A DNA stretch of 64,000 bases. Source: Edaphochlamys debaryana (Eukaryota > Chlorophyta > Chlorophyceae > Chlamydomonadales). The notes under the pieces are model-generated. The model did no database searches, had not been told where the DNA came from, and was given only the letters and a program-made list of their open reading frames with translations. Position 1 is the first letter of the stretch, and every line of letters begins with the position of its first letter. The stretch is from contig JAEHOE010000072.1 of NCBI GenBank assembly GCA_016858145.1, positions 310,001 through 374,000 on the forward strand. Direction: 5' to 3'. This document shows, one piece after another, positions 23,040 to 34,916 of this stretch. The position numbers and the translations under genes are program-made.

Positions 23040-24147
23040 ATGTCCCTGCCTTTGCAGGCCGTCTCCGTCTCCGGCGGAAAGCTGCTTGGGGCCGCAGCTG
23101 CAGGACTTCTTGCGTCTGGGCTGCTGTGGATGACCCCTGCTCCTGCTCTGGCCGAGATGCAGGTCGGGATGGTTCGGGGCGCAGACACGATGCCTTGCTG
23201 TGCTCAACCCTGCATAGGCTGCTATGAACGAGTAGGCAACTGTCGAGGCCTGGTGCTGTCTGGGCTGTCCTACCGCAGGGCGTGTCGCCTGCCATGATGC
23301 AGCAAATGGCCAAGCCACTCCCCAAGCAGCAGTTCGACAAGGGCCGGGTTTGGGCCGTGGGCATCGGGGGGGCGGCCGTCCTGTTCGGGTGCACGTTGTT
23401 GGTGGAGAACACTCCCAGCCTGTTCCCAGCCATCTCCCGGGCAAACTCGGCTATGCAGGAGGCCACCAAGCGCATGAAGGTGGGTAGGGTTGATTGCGCT
23501 GAGCTCGCCGCGCGGCGTCTTGACCTCACCAACGGCCTGGACGGAGGCAACTGTACATGTCTGCGGTAGAAGCTGCTGGTGCCTTTTGCCACGTTACGCT
23601 CACCCCGCCGTGCCCGGTCGCGCAGGAGGAGGAGGAGCGCGCCGCGAAGCAGGCTGAGCTGCTGAAGCTGCGGCAGGCGGAGTTTGACGCGCAGCAGCGG
23701 ACAGCTAAGGCGGTGGAGGCGGGGCTGAAGCAGGCCAAGGCCAAGGTGCTCGCGGAAGCGCCCAAGCCCGCCGCCGCGGCCCCGGCGCCGGCCCCTGCTC
23801 CCGCAGCCGCCGCTGCTCCCGCGCCCACTCTCGCGCCCGCACCCGCCTCGACGTCCACGGAGGCTGCCAGCTCTAGCAACAGCACCAGCAACGGCGCCTC
23901 CTACAAGGTGGTGGAGGACGTATCGACGGAGGTGCCCGTGACGGCCTGGCCCTCGAGCAGCGGCGCCGCCGCCGCGGGGGCGGCCGCGGCCGCAGCGGTG
24001 CCGGCGGCCAAGGCAGCGGAGGACGCGGGGCCCGAGAACGATGCTGAGTCGGTGGCTCGCGTCGGCCGGTTGCAGGGGTTCGTGGCTGACACCATGGCGA
24101 GCGGCGTGAGCCCCTTGGAGGCGTACAAGGCGTCGCAGCGGCAGTGA
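23040..24147 (+). CDS. Predicted two-helix membrane protein, unknown function (possibly thylakoid)
   Basis: Exons 23040-23162, 23279-23479 and 23626-24147 give 281 aa. Near the start is a hydrophobic segment ending in an AxA-like site (LLASGLLWMTPAPALAEM), which looks like a thylakoid-transfer or secretory signal. A second helix follows in exon 2 (VWAVGIGGAAVLFGCTLLV). Exon 3 encodes a charged coiled-coil stretch (EEEERAAKQAELLKLRQAEF), an Ala/Pro-rich linker, and a conserved-looking tail ending SPLEAYKASQRQ. I do not recognise the family. The first intron donor (GTCGGG) is weak, and the ATG at 23040 overlaps a possible acceptor (CCTTTGCAG), so an upstream transit-peptide exon may exist. If so, the protein would be plastid-targeted. 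Confidence 0.65.
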
Positions 24148-25403
24148 GGCGGCGGCTGGGCGAGCAGGCGGTGGTTGGAGGTGCAGGGGACGAGGGCGAG
24201 CGGCTCTAGCACCTTCTGGAAGGAAAGCAGCCGCGGCTGCAGCAGTGCGCAGCGGCGGGTGGCAGGCGGCCGGAACTGGTGGGCGCATCAGCGGATGGAG
24301 AGCTGGCGGGGCTGCGCAGGGGCGACCCTCGGTGGCCGCCCTGGCGCGGGTGCTGTGAAGCGGCCTTCGCCCCGTGGACAGTCTGGAGCCATGGACGGGG
24401 GACGGGGAGGGGTGCGGCAGCAGCAGGGTGATGGAGGTGTCCGTTGGGAGGGCTACACAAGCCAGCATTCCTGAACCCGGAGGTGTCAGGGGACGGACGA
24501 TTTGCATGCTTAAGGGCTGTGCATGAAGCTCGCTAGGTGGGGGACGACTGCTGGCGAGCGGTGAAGGTATGCCGCGCGTGGGCGGACACGACATTGCTGC
24601 GGGTCGCTTTCCAGGGGTGGGCTGGTGCGTGTGCAGGCCACGAAGGGCACTGGGGAACCTGACAAGGCATGAACTTGGTCGGGCACGCGGGCTTATGCTG
24701 TGGAGGAGCAAGAGAGTTGGCAAGGCACAAAGCAACAGAGAGAGTGTGAATGTTCGGCGACGGGAAGGAGGCGGCCCCCAGACCCACAGTTGTTAGGGTC
24801 AATGCAATGTGCAGGTAGCCGGGTCTGGCCCACCAGCCGAGTTGTTAGGGTGGGCAGCGCGTTCGTCTGACGAGCAGGATGAGTTGATGTAAACGAGGGT
24901 CCCAACCTGTCCGAAAAATCGCTGTCGTCGACAAGTTGGTCCAAGCCATACCAGCCATATGATGCAGTCATCAATCAGATCCATCAGGCTTCACATTGCT
25001 CTATCATGTACTGGTAGTGGGACCCATGTGTGGCTGCACCCTGGGCAGCGGTCCGCCTGGAAGTCCCCACCCTCTCTGTCTAGATGCGCTGGCATGTGGT
25101 CACGCGTCTCGGCCCCTACTCGTGAAGTCGTCCCACATGGCGTGGCCGACCCAACTCCTCATCCCAGCCCCAAGGCCCTAGGCCTCGTCCAAGTGCGCAG
25201 GCCTCCTGTGGCGCCGCCCGATTGCCTTGCACCCGTCACCTGTGTAACCAAGGCCGCACCGTTAAGTTGCATCACCTTCACCTAGGCACCAGTCACCACC
25301 GTCAAAGCTGCCGCAGTCCTCCAACAGAGATCACCCGTCTCGTCCGCCACGCGTCCACCCAACGCCCTGCCCCCGCCCTGCCCTCTGAGGCCAGCTCAGT
25401 GGC
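24148..25403. other. Convergent 3' regions of the membrane-protein gene (+) and SMC2 (-)
   Basis: Between two converging stop codons. It carries the TGTAA signal for the plus gene at 24,888 and another TGTAA near 25,242. No coding exon is supported. The SMC2 3' UTR must lie in its right part, but I saw no minus-strand TGTAA. Confidence 0.5.
24888..24892 (+). terminator. Putative polyadenylation signal TGTAA
   Basis: About 740 bases after the stop at 24147, in a GC-poorer stretch. It fits the algal poly(A) signal and a long 3' UTR. Confidence 0.45.
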
Positions 25404-28400
25404 TCAGTGGTTGCTGGCCCGCAGCGGCCCCGCGCCCGCGCGCCCCTTGCCGGCCCCGGCCTTGCCCGCGCCGCCGGGGGCGTTCTCGCGGCCCCCGTTG
25501 GCGCGGCCGCCGTCCGTGACGGTGCGCGTGACGGTGGACACGCCCTCCACGAACTTGGTCCGGAACAGCACGTTGGCGTTGGAGAACATGCCCTCCTTGA
25601 GCGAGACCACGATGAACTGCGACTGGGGGAAGTTCTCGCGGATCATGCGGCCGATGTTCTGGAGGGAGGATAGGGTGGCGCCAAGGGGGATGGGAATACG
25701 AGGTGTGACCAGAGCATGGGCAGCATGGCCGGTTGAGGAGGAGCAGTGTGCGGTAGAAGAAAGTGGGGGAAAGAGAGGGGCTCTTTGGGGCGAAGTGCTG
25801 GGGCACCGTGACTGTCGACTCCGAGCCGCAAACAGCGGGTCCCTTGCACACCTGCGTGTGGTTCATGTCCAGCGCCGCGTCCACCTCGTCCAGGATGTAG
25901 ATGGGCGCGGGCTTGAACCTGGGGAGCGGGATTGAGGCATTGAGGTGGGGCGCAGGGGCGGAGAAGCGACGGAGCTCGCGAAACGGTGGGCAGCAACCCT
26001 GGGCCCAGGACTTGCAGGTGCAAAACGCTCGACCGGCGGCATCGTTGACCACTTGGAAGCCCGCTCGGGTCCGGGGCTTGCCAAAGCTCGTAGCCTCCTT
26101 TAACAGCCCAAGACTGACGGCCACCGGACTCGGACTCACTTGCAGAGCGCCAGGATGAGCGAGAGCGCCAGCAGCGAGCGCTGTCCGCCCGACAGCTCCG
26201 TCAGCGACTCCTTCCACACCGTGCCGAATGCCACGCGTACCTCCAGGCCTGGGGGCGAGAGCGAGAACGTGGGTACCGTAACGCTCGCGGACCGGCGGGG
26301 TCCCAGAAGCCTACGAGCAGACTGGGTTGCGGACGCCCAGCCCCGGCCCTGGCCGCGCGCTGCCCAGGCACACGGGGTGTAGTCCTTTGCGCTTGCTCGC
26401 CCCCCGTTGGCCCCCACCGTCCATGTAGGTGCACCCCTCGGGCGGCTCCAGCTTGGCGGTGGTGCCGGGCAGCAGCGTAGAGAAGATCTTGCCGAAGAAC
26501 TGGTTCACCTGCGCCGCGGACAGAGAGGCGCCAAGGCAGCATGGGCAGCAAGCGGGAAGGCTTGAGGATACACATGAAGAACCGTGACGATGACCAAACG
26601 GGGCCGCCACCAGACAAGGAGCGGGGGTGAAGGTCCACCAGACTAGGAAGCGTATGCGGGCACCGGAATGAGTGCAAAAGGAGCGGCGACAAGCGGCGGC
26701 GGTGGCGCACCTGCGTCCACACGTTCTCCAGCGCGGCGCGGCTCTGCAGGTCCAGCTCCTCGATCACCTGCCACGGGGGGGGGGGCGCACAGGCGGATAA
26801 GAGTGTCAGCGACCATCGCCGTTATGAGGCATGAGCGCGACGCGGAAGGGCAGCCCACGCACTGCATGCGCTCCTTGCCTTCCTGCGCCCTTGCTCTCCT
26901 CCCCCCCACCGCCCTGCCCAGTGCGCTCCCGCGCCCCCCACCTTCTTGAGCTTGTCCTTGTCATCCTCCACCACCTTGCGCTTCTCGTTGAGGGAGCGGA
27001 ACTCGGACTCGGCCTTCTCCAGAGCGGACAACACCTGGGGTCCGCGGTTGGGCAAGCGGGCGGTGCCCCTGTGCTTGCTCTTGCCCTGCACCATACCGAG
27101 CCGACGCGCGCGTGCCCCTGAGCTTCCCGTCCCTTGCCCGGCGCTTGCTTCCACACGATGCCTCCATACCTTGTCCCTCCTCCCCCAGCCCTGCCCGCGA
27201 GGACCCCCTCCCCCTCTCCCTCGCTGCCCCCCAGACCCACCGACGCCTTGACCTTGCCCTTGAGCTCGTCGCAGCGGTCCCGGGCGGCGACGTACTCGTT
27301 GCGCAGGGCCGTGATGTTGACCTCGTCGAAGCAGTAGTCGCCGATGCCGAAGTGGCGCTTCTCGGAGGCCATCCAGGGCTGCTCCGCCTCGGTCTTAGTG
27401 ATCCAGTCCTTGGACTGCTGGATCTTCTCCTTGCGCGCCTTGAGCCTGGGGGAATAAGGGGTCGGGAGGGGGTGGGGGAAGGGTAAGGCGTGGTGGGATG
27501 GGCCCGGTGGAGGTAGGGCGCGATGCGGGATGCAGGTGGGTGAGTTTTCTGTGGAGGGGTTTCAGAGGTGGGGGCTGCGGAGCTGGGCCCTCGCCTTAGC
27601 TCGACAAGAAGCCCCGAGTCAGCTTTCACAGAGGAAGTTGCGCCAATGCCAATGTGTGGTTTTGAGTCCTAGGGGCCCACGGCGGCACCGGGGCTTGAGG
27701 CAGCGCCCTGCTGCAAGGGGTGCTCCTGATGCCCCCCCAAACCCACTTGGCGTCCATCTTCTTGAGGTCCGCCTCCATGGCCGCCGCCTTCTTGACCAGC
27801 GCCTCGCGGGAGGCCTCCAGCGCCCGGATCTCGCCGTCGCACTCGGCCACGCGGTCCTGGGGTTGAGGTTGGGGCAGGGCGTTGGGAGAGGGGTTGAGGG
27901 GGTTGAGTGGAATGGGAGGCGAACATGGAAACACAACGCCAGCGTCTCGGTAGTAGAGGGGGAGCCACCACTGGGATGCGGCAGGCGGTCGGAGGACAGC
28001 CGTTGTCGTGGTGAGCAAGGGGATCAACCCTTGGTACCATGGCCCCGCGCCTAGATAAGATTGCCCAAGCTTGCCTGCATGCCCTTGAGCCGGTTCGCCG
28101 CCTCCTTGACCGTTCCCTTGTTGGCCGCCACCTCCTCAGCCATCTTGCCCACCTCGGCCTCGGCGGCTGCGGCGACAGGCAGGCAAAGGGGAAAGCAGGC
28201 CTTGAGCTGACCGCAGGCAACACACAGGTTGGTTGGTCCACAATGACGGCGCATGGACTACCCTACGCGCATCAACTTGGCACGGTTGCCTCATGCTCCA
28301 TGACGCAAGGCTGCATGGTGCCAGCACCCACCGGCGATGGTCTCCCCAGCGGCCTGCATCTGGCCCTCGAGCGACTGCTTCTCGCCGCCCGCCGCGTCCC

Positions 28401-31400
28401 GCTCGGCCTGCGCCGCCGCGAGCGCCGCCTCGGCTGCCCGCAGCGCCTTGCGAGCCGCCTCGGCTGCCTGCTTGGCCTTCTTGAGCTTGTCCTGCGCCGC
28501 CTTGATGCGGGCGCCGCGGTCCTTGTCGAAGTCCCGGATCTCCTTCTCCAAGCTCTGGGGGCGAGGGGTGCACGGAGAGGGAGGTGAGATGTGCACGGCA
28601 AAGTTGGTTGGGAGTGCGGAGTGGAGGATGCTCGGCCGGTCAGGTGAAGCGTATCCATGCCTAGGAAGCGCTCGGGGCGGGAGGTCCGCCAAGGGCACTT
28701 CTGCTCCGACCAGGAAGACCTCCCAACCCCCGGTTGTGCCCCTCCGGACGCACCTTGGCGAGCTCCACCAGCTCCTTCTTCCGCGCCGCCGCCGCTGCGC
28801 CGTGCTCCTTGGCAGCCGCCAGCTGTGCCTCTGTGGCGTCCGCCGCCGCCACCAGCTGCGCCGCCTCGCTGCCTGCCACCCGCTGCTGCGCCAGCGCCAG
28901 GCTGTGCTGCGCCAGCTCCAGCTCCTTGCTGCACCTGCGGGATGGGGGAGGGAGGAAGGGCAGACGGAGGGGGTGAGGGATGGGGAGGGGCGACGACGAC
29001 TGGCTATGTGCACCATACTGTGCTGGAGACAGAAACCAACTGCGACGACGCAACCCCGAACACAGCGCATGCCGCAACGCACCTGTCTGCGGGCCCCGAG
29101 CTGGCCTTCCCACGCTCCTACCACTGCCCCACAACATCACCATCACCACGGGCACGCCAACGCCCTCCCTACCTGGCGTGCTCCCTGGCCGCCGCGTCCA
29201 TGGCGCCCAGCTGCCGCTCCGCGTCCGCCAGCGCCGCCTCGCTCTCCGCCAGCGCCCCGCGGGCCGTCTGCAGCTTGGCCAGGGTGGCCAGCAGGCAGGG
29301 CCGGTTGCCGCGGGAGCCGCCCGTCAGCGTGCCTGCGGACCGAGGGAAGGGGCGGGAAAGGCCGTTGATGGGGGCTGAAAGGGGCGCAACTGGCGTCGGG
29401 CCAGTACAGCGAGGTGGGGCGTCAGGGAACGTCCGCAACGGGCAACGGCTTCGAGGACATGAGCGCGGCGGGGACTGCGTGGGGGCAGTGGGGGCAGAAG
29501 GCCCGGACGAAGTACGGACGGGATAGAGCGCCGGGAGAAGTGTAGAAGGGGAGGGTGACGGGACGGCCGTGCCGGGGGAGGTGGGGCGCTCACCGGCCGG
29601 GTTGAAGTCGTCGCCCTCGAGCGACACGCAGCGCATGTTGACCTCCCGGCTGAAGGCCAGCTTCTTGGCAGTGCCGCCGTCCTGCGGATGGGCGGGGCGG
29701 GGCCAGGCATGAGGAAGGTTGCAAAGGCTCAAGCCCGGTTCTACAGTCGCCTCTCCAGGGCACAGTTCTGCTCCCTCGTCTCCCGAGGGCTCGCCTGACC
29801 TCTATCCGCAGACAGCTTGCGCGTTAGCGTCCCGCCGCTGTCACGCGCATGCCAAGTCGCCGCACCGCGGTGCCTAGCTTTTACGCCCCCAAACTCCCGA
29901 CGTCACCGCACCTGGCACACCAAGACGTTACCGAAGGCGTAGTGGACCGCGGGCGCCAGGGCCTGGTCGAAGTCCAGCAGCTCCACCGCCGGCACCGCCT
30001 TGCCGCCGCTCAGCCGGGCGGCGGCCTCGCGCACGCCGGGGTGCATCTGCGGGTGCGAGACCTGCGGGGGGAGGGAGGAGGGAGGAAGCCGGGTTGGGCG
30101 CAAGATGAGACCCCGTCCGTTACCTAGGGACACGATTGGCGCCCCTGAGCGTTGCAGATAACCCAGGACCGGTCGCGGGCCCAGCTCTAAGCCGTAGTGA
30201 GGCCGTCTGCTTATCGCAGCCCGGTCATGTCTGTGAAGGCCCGGTCGAAGCCCCAGCCCGGGCTGCTAGTGGGAGAGCCCGCCCCGCCTGCCTTGTTGAG
30301 CGGGATGATGGTGGTGCGGCGCTTGAGCTGGCCCCTCTGCAGCAGGTCCTTGGCGGTGGCGTCGCTGTCCACCACCACCTGGGCCGAGGGAGGGGCAGGG
30401 GTAGAGGGGGCGAACGGGGCGAGGTCGGGGTCGTGCAGGTACGTTGTACCTGAGCTATCCACTATCCTCCACGTGCAAGGTGCGATACCGGAAGTGGGCC
30501 CTGCAGTCTACGGAGCACATGCACTCGCACCTGGTACAGCTTGCCTCCCGCCGCCACCTCGAGCGCCAGGGCGGTGGTCTGGTCGCGGACCTGCACACGC
30601 ACATCGGCATGGCAAGGTGCTCGTGGGGCATGGGAAGGTGAACTGCACCTGCGTTGCTCTCAGGGCACAGCGTGGAGCATGTGTTGGGCGATGTCGGGGA
30701 GTGGAGGCAAGGCGCGTGTCTCCGAGCCCCCCAGCCCCCACCGCCCTACAGTCTTCAAGCGAAAGCGTAAAGCATGGCCAGCTGCGCACACCCACCTTGA
30801 CGAGCTGGGCCACGGTGCCGTACACCTTGCTGCGGTCGAAGCCGCGGGTGGGCGGCGTGTAGTCGAAGCGGGCGGCTGCATGGCGGACACAGCACCCAGC
30901 ACAACAACCATGAGTGACCCTACCGCGCCCATAACAGCGCAGCTACCAGCATCTACCGTGGTTGCGCTGCGCCACCCGCAGGCGCATCGCAACAACCATC
31001 ATCGCCGTGCGGGCCTCGCACCTGACGCATCGCCCTCCAGCGAGTGCATTTGGTCCCGGCAGCGCTGCACCGCCCCCCGGCACTCGTCCCGGCGGGCGTC
31101 CAGGGCACGCATGGCCGCCTCATCGAACGACAGGGACTGAGGGGCGGCGCAGGTCGGGGCAAGGCAGCGAGCGAGTTCATGGCAACAACACCTGGCCCTA
31201 AACACCTGTTTTCAGGCGTGCGCCCGACGCGTAGTACCCCACCATAATAGGGCCCTGCGCAGTGGTTCCTGATCCTGTAGACCACAAGCGCTCCAGCTCT
31301 TGCGATCCCGCCGCACCTGCAGCTTGGCCGTGCACTCCTCCACCTTGGCCCCGTGCTTGGCCAGCTCGCGGGCCAGCGCCGCGCCCTCCTTCTCCTTGGC

Positions 31401-34400
31401 CGCCGCCGCCTTGCGCTGCTCCGCCAGCTGCTTGGTCAGGTGCTTCACGGCCAGCTCTGACTCCGCGACGTTGGCGTCCGCCTGCGTCTGAGCGTTCTGC
31501 GCAGCTCGGGAGGGGGAAAAAGGGGTCGTCAGGTCAGCACATCGCGTGCGTCCACGGGGCCGCGGCTGTAGAAAGTCCTTCTCTTCCACATGCCCGCATC
31601 CGATCCACACACCCGCTCCTCCGCACCTGGGCGTCCGCAAGGCGCTCCTGAAGGGACCGATTGGACTCATCGCGGCCGTCTCCCGCCTCCGCGCCTGCAT
31701 GAAAGGGCATCCAGGCCGAGTCACAACCTCAAGTCTCGTCTCCGCCACGCAGGGGCTGCGCATCGTGCTTTGCACCGGATGCGTGCGGTCCAGGCGTCAC
31801 AGCCCCCGCCTCTCATCCCTTACAAGCTCCGTGCCGCACGCTTCGCGGACCCTGCACGCACCCGCCAGCTCGCGTGTGGCCGCCTCCACCGCCTTGTCCG
31901 CCGCCTCCACGTTGGCGCGTGCCTCGTCACGCTTCTGCTCCGCGGCCGCCACGGCGCCCTCCAGGTCCTGAGCCACCAGCTCCGCCAGTTGGGCCTGCGG
32001 GCAGCACGCCAAGCCGCCGGACAAACGTTGAGGGCAGCGTTCAGCATGGCGCCAACGTTCCACAGCGGTTCCGGGGCGATACCGTGCGTGCGCGTTTGCT
32101 GCCAATCCAGCCGGTGTGTGCAAGGCGAATGAGGCAGGGCAGAATGCCACAGGGGCACGTGGCTGGTTGCTTCTGGCCGCTCGCTGGGCCAGTCTCCGGT
32201 CCCACCTGCAGCGCCTTGAGCCCCGCCTGCTCCGCTTTGAGGGCGTCCTGCTTGTGCTTCAGTGCGGTGGTGCTCCCGGACAGCCTGCGGACAGGGCGTG
32301 CACGAACCCCAGAGGTACATTACCGGTGTTTTAAGCCGCTGGCCGCAAGCCGGCCGACCCTGTGTGTGTCCCATGTGCCGCCCCCGTGCCCCAACGTATT
32401 CTTGAGTGCTCATCGCATGTGCCCCCGCGACATCGGCGGACTGCAACCCTGGCCACCCTCTGGACCCGCGGGCCCACACCGGCACCGGAAGAGGCGCTGG
32501 CCCCCTGCACGCACTTGAGCTGCAGCTCGTCGACCTGCTTCTTGAGCTCGCGCATCTCCCCGCCCGCGCGGATCTCCTTCTCCGTGGTCAGGTCCCGGGC
32601 CTGCGCCGCCAGCTCCTCCGCGTCGCGCACGACCTCGTCCCGCTCCCCCGCCTTGGAGGCCATGGCAGCCTCCCACTGCACCACCTCCCCTCCGTACGTC
32701 TCGATCGTCCTGTGGGGAACGCCGGTGGGTCTTCAGTGGGCGGAAGTGCTGGACCAAGCAGGTGCTGCTCCTGTCATGATAAGCAGGGGCCGCACGAGAC
32801 CCCCGTTGGGGCAGACAGACATACACCGCGTGCCCACAGTGTGCGTCGTAGCCTGGACGGCTGCGGCAGCTCCGCCGCTGGGACATTACGTACCTGGTGC
32901 ACAGGACGTAGTCGTAGGCGAGGCAGAACTTCATCAGGCGGTCGCGCTGCGACAGGAGGGCGTTGTACTCGGTGTACTCGCCGCACTTGCGCTTGAGCTT
33001 CTCCAGCTCCGGCTTGATGTCGTTCTCCAGCAGCTGCGAGTGTTCGCGGCCAAGAGACAGCGGCAGGGTTGAGGTTTACTGGCCTGGCAAGTGAGAGGCA
33101 GGCCGAGGCAGCCACCGCTCTTGCTCGTGTGAGCACCCAGCCGCTCACCGCGTCAATCTCATCCAGCCGGGCCTGTTTCTTCTCCAGCGTCTTGAGCGCG
33201 TTCTGCTTCTTCTTTTCGTACATCTTTGTGCCGGACGCCTCCTCCAGCAGGGCCAGGATCTCAGGGGGCTTCATGTTGAGCACCTGAAATTGAAGGGCGG
33301 GGAGGGTAGAAGGCGCGCGTGTCGGTGTGGGCGGTAGGTGTAAGGGCATGCAAGGCAGGAGTCTGCAGCTGCGCCCTTGGGGCAAGGATGCCTCACGAGC
33401 AGGCGGCTGGTGGGGTGTGTCAGGCACGCAGACCGTGCTACCACATGGTGTGTCACGACAGCTCTCCGCCTTGCGGCAACGGATGACCGCCTTGAATTAG
33501 CCCCGGCCTTTGCTGTTGCACACCGCACCTTGGTGATGCGGCCTTGCATGATGAGGAAAGTGGGGTTGTTGACGTTGAGCTGCACCGACTGGAAGAGGTC
33601 CGCCACACGCCTGGCACGAGGAGGGGTACCCAAGCAGCATTCTGAGCACAGCGCCAGATGCGGGACACACGGCAGTCCCAGCCTGCCGGCCGCCATCAGC
33701 CCAGCTTAACCCGCACGCCAGCGGGCGGGCCCTCTCAGGGCAGCGGATATCTTCTCGGCTCTGATGTACCCGAGCTGCTCGTTGAGTCAGGCCTTTCCTA
33801 CATGCTCACCCCTCCGTTGCCGTTTGCCCCCCAATCTGGTACTTGTTGCGGCCACCGATGACCACCTGGACACGGGAAACACGCACACACAGCACAGGAG
33901 GGGTCTGTCAGTGACGCGACAGGACACAGATGTTGGGAAGGGTCCATGAAGTGGGGGGCAGGACCTCACCGTACGGCTGATGGTGATGGTCTCCTTGTCC
34001 TCGAAGCCCGTAGGGCCCGCGCTGGGCTTGTCATTGCGAAAGGTGATTGACACCGTCGCTTTCGTGACGCCCGCCTGCCCCTGCTTGTACACGAGCTCCT
34101 GCAGGGAGCCTGCACGAACCTGCAGCACGTGGGGCGAGGAATCAGGAAGACAGGGGTGACTTGTGGACACATGCCATGCCAGGTACGAGGGGCACCTTGA
34201 GCCCGCACGCGCGCACCACGCCCTAGGCAAACCCCTGCGCACGCCCTCAAGGCCCCTGGCCCCTCCCGTGCCCCCGGTGTTCCGCCAGACCTGGCTGAGG
34301 TTCTTGATGCCCAGGACGAAGCAGATGGAGTCCAGGATATTGGACTTTCCGCTGCCGTTCAAGCCCGTGATAGCATTGAAGCTCTGGTCGAAGTTCGAGA

Positions 34401-34458
34401 GCGTCACGCGGCTTGCATACGACTTGAAGCCCTCGATGCAGAGCTCAGTGATGTACAT
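25404..34458 (-). CDS. SMC2: SMC2 condensin core ATPase subunit
   Basis: Twenty-nine minus-strand exons: 34458-34291, 34119-33970, 33865-33810, 33610-33529, 33283-33149, 33033-32894, 32709-32515, 32284-32206, 31994-31862, 31694-31627, 31496-31317, 31136-31022, 30875-30796, 30590-30531, 30378-30292, 30061-29912, 29681-29594, 29332-29173, 28934-28754, 28554-28332, 28166-28075, 27856-27747, 27445-27241, 27034-26942, 26767-26711, 26508-26418, 26248-26140, 25918-25852, 25658-25404; 1,202 aa, the usual SMC2 size. [18 protein letters not shown] and the Walker A loop GLNGSGKSN (residues 32-40) open the protein. Two coiled-coil arms flank the hinge (about 500-690). TELSGGQRS (ABC signature) and [12 protein letters not shown] (Walker B) close it. 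It pairs with SMC4 in condensin to compact chromosomes. Two introns (30291-30062, 28074-27857) have GC donors. The identification is certain from many SMC2-specific blocks. Confidence 0.97.
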
Positions 34459-34916
34459 GGCTGCTGCAGCGCCTGACGCTGCACACAGCGAGGCCCGCGC
34501 GCTCTCGGGCAATGAGCCTCACGCGGGGGCTCCTCCAGCGCTGTGAGCAGCAACTGTCGAGTCAGGCCAGCTTATGTGCGTTTGCGAGTCATTCTGGCAA
34601 ACTGGAGAGCAAATGCAGGCGTCTCCAGGCTCAGCTGTCGCGAGGCGTTTCGCCCTTTCAGCGGGCTTCAGTGCTGCTAAGGACGGAAGAAATCAACGCT
34701 ACACATACAGACACGTAAGAGCAGTGCGGGCTGGGGCCTCAGCGAGGGCGTGCGCAGTTTGAGTTGCCGTGCAATGGGCGGAAGTGGGGCTGCCTGGGCG
34801 CACCCAGTTCAGTGACCCAACGCTACCAATACATTCTGCACGCAATTCGACTCTTTTCTCGCGACCCCCGCCTAATTTCCTCAACCTTGCACCGCCTTTG
34901 TTCCGGAGCACCTAGC
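34459..34916. promoter_or_regulatory. Bidirectional promoter between SMC2 and the SnoaL-like gene
   Basis: 458 bases separate the ATG of SMC2 (34458, minus) from that of the plus gene (34917). An open frame continues upstream of each start, but the conserved proteins begin at the chosen ATGs. No TATA box is clear. Confidence 0.5.

Noticed and set aside
30140..30291. GT donors further into the SMC2 hinge intron
   Set aside because: In-frame stop codons precede them; ending the exon at PLNK with a GC donor restores the conserved hinge.
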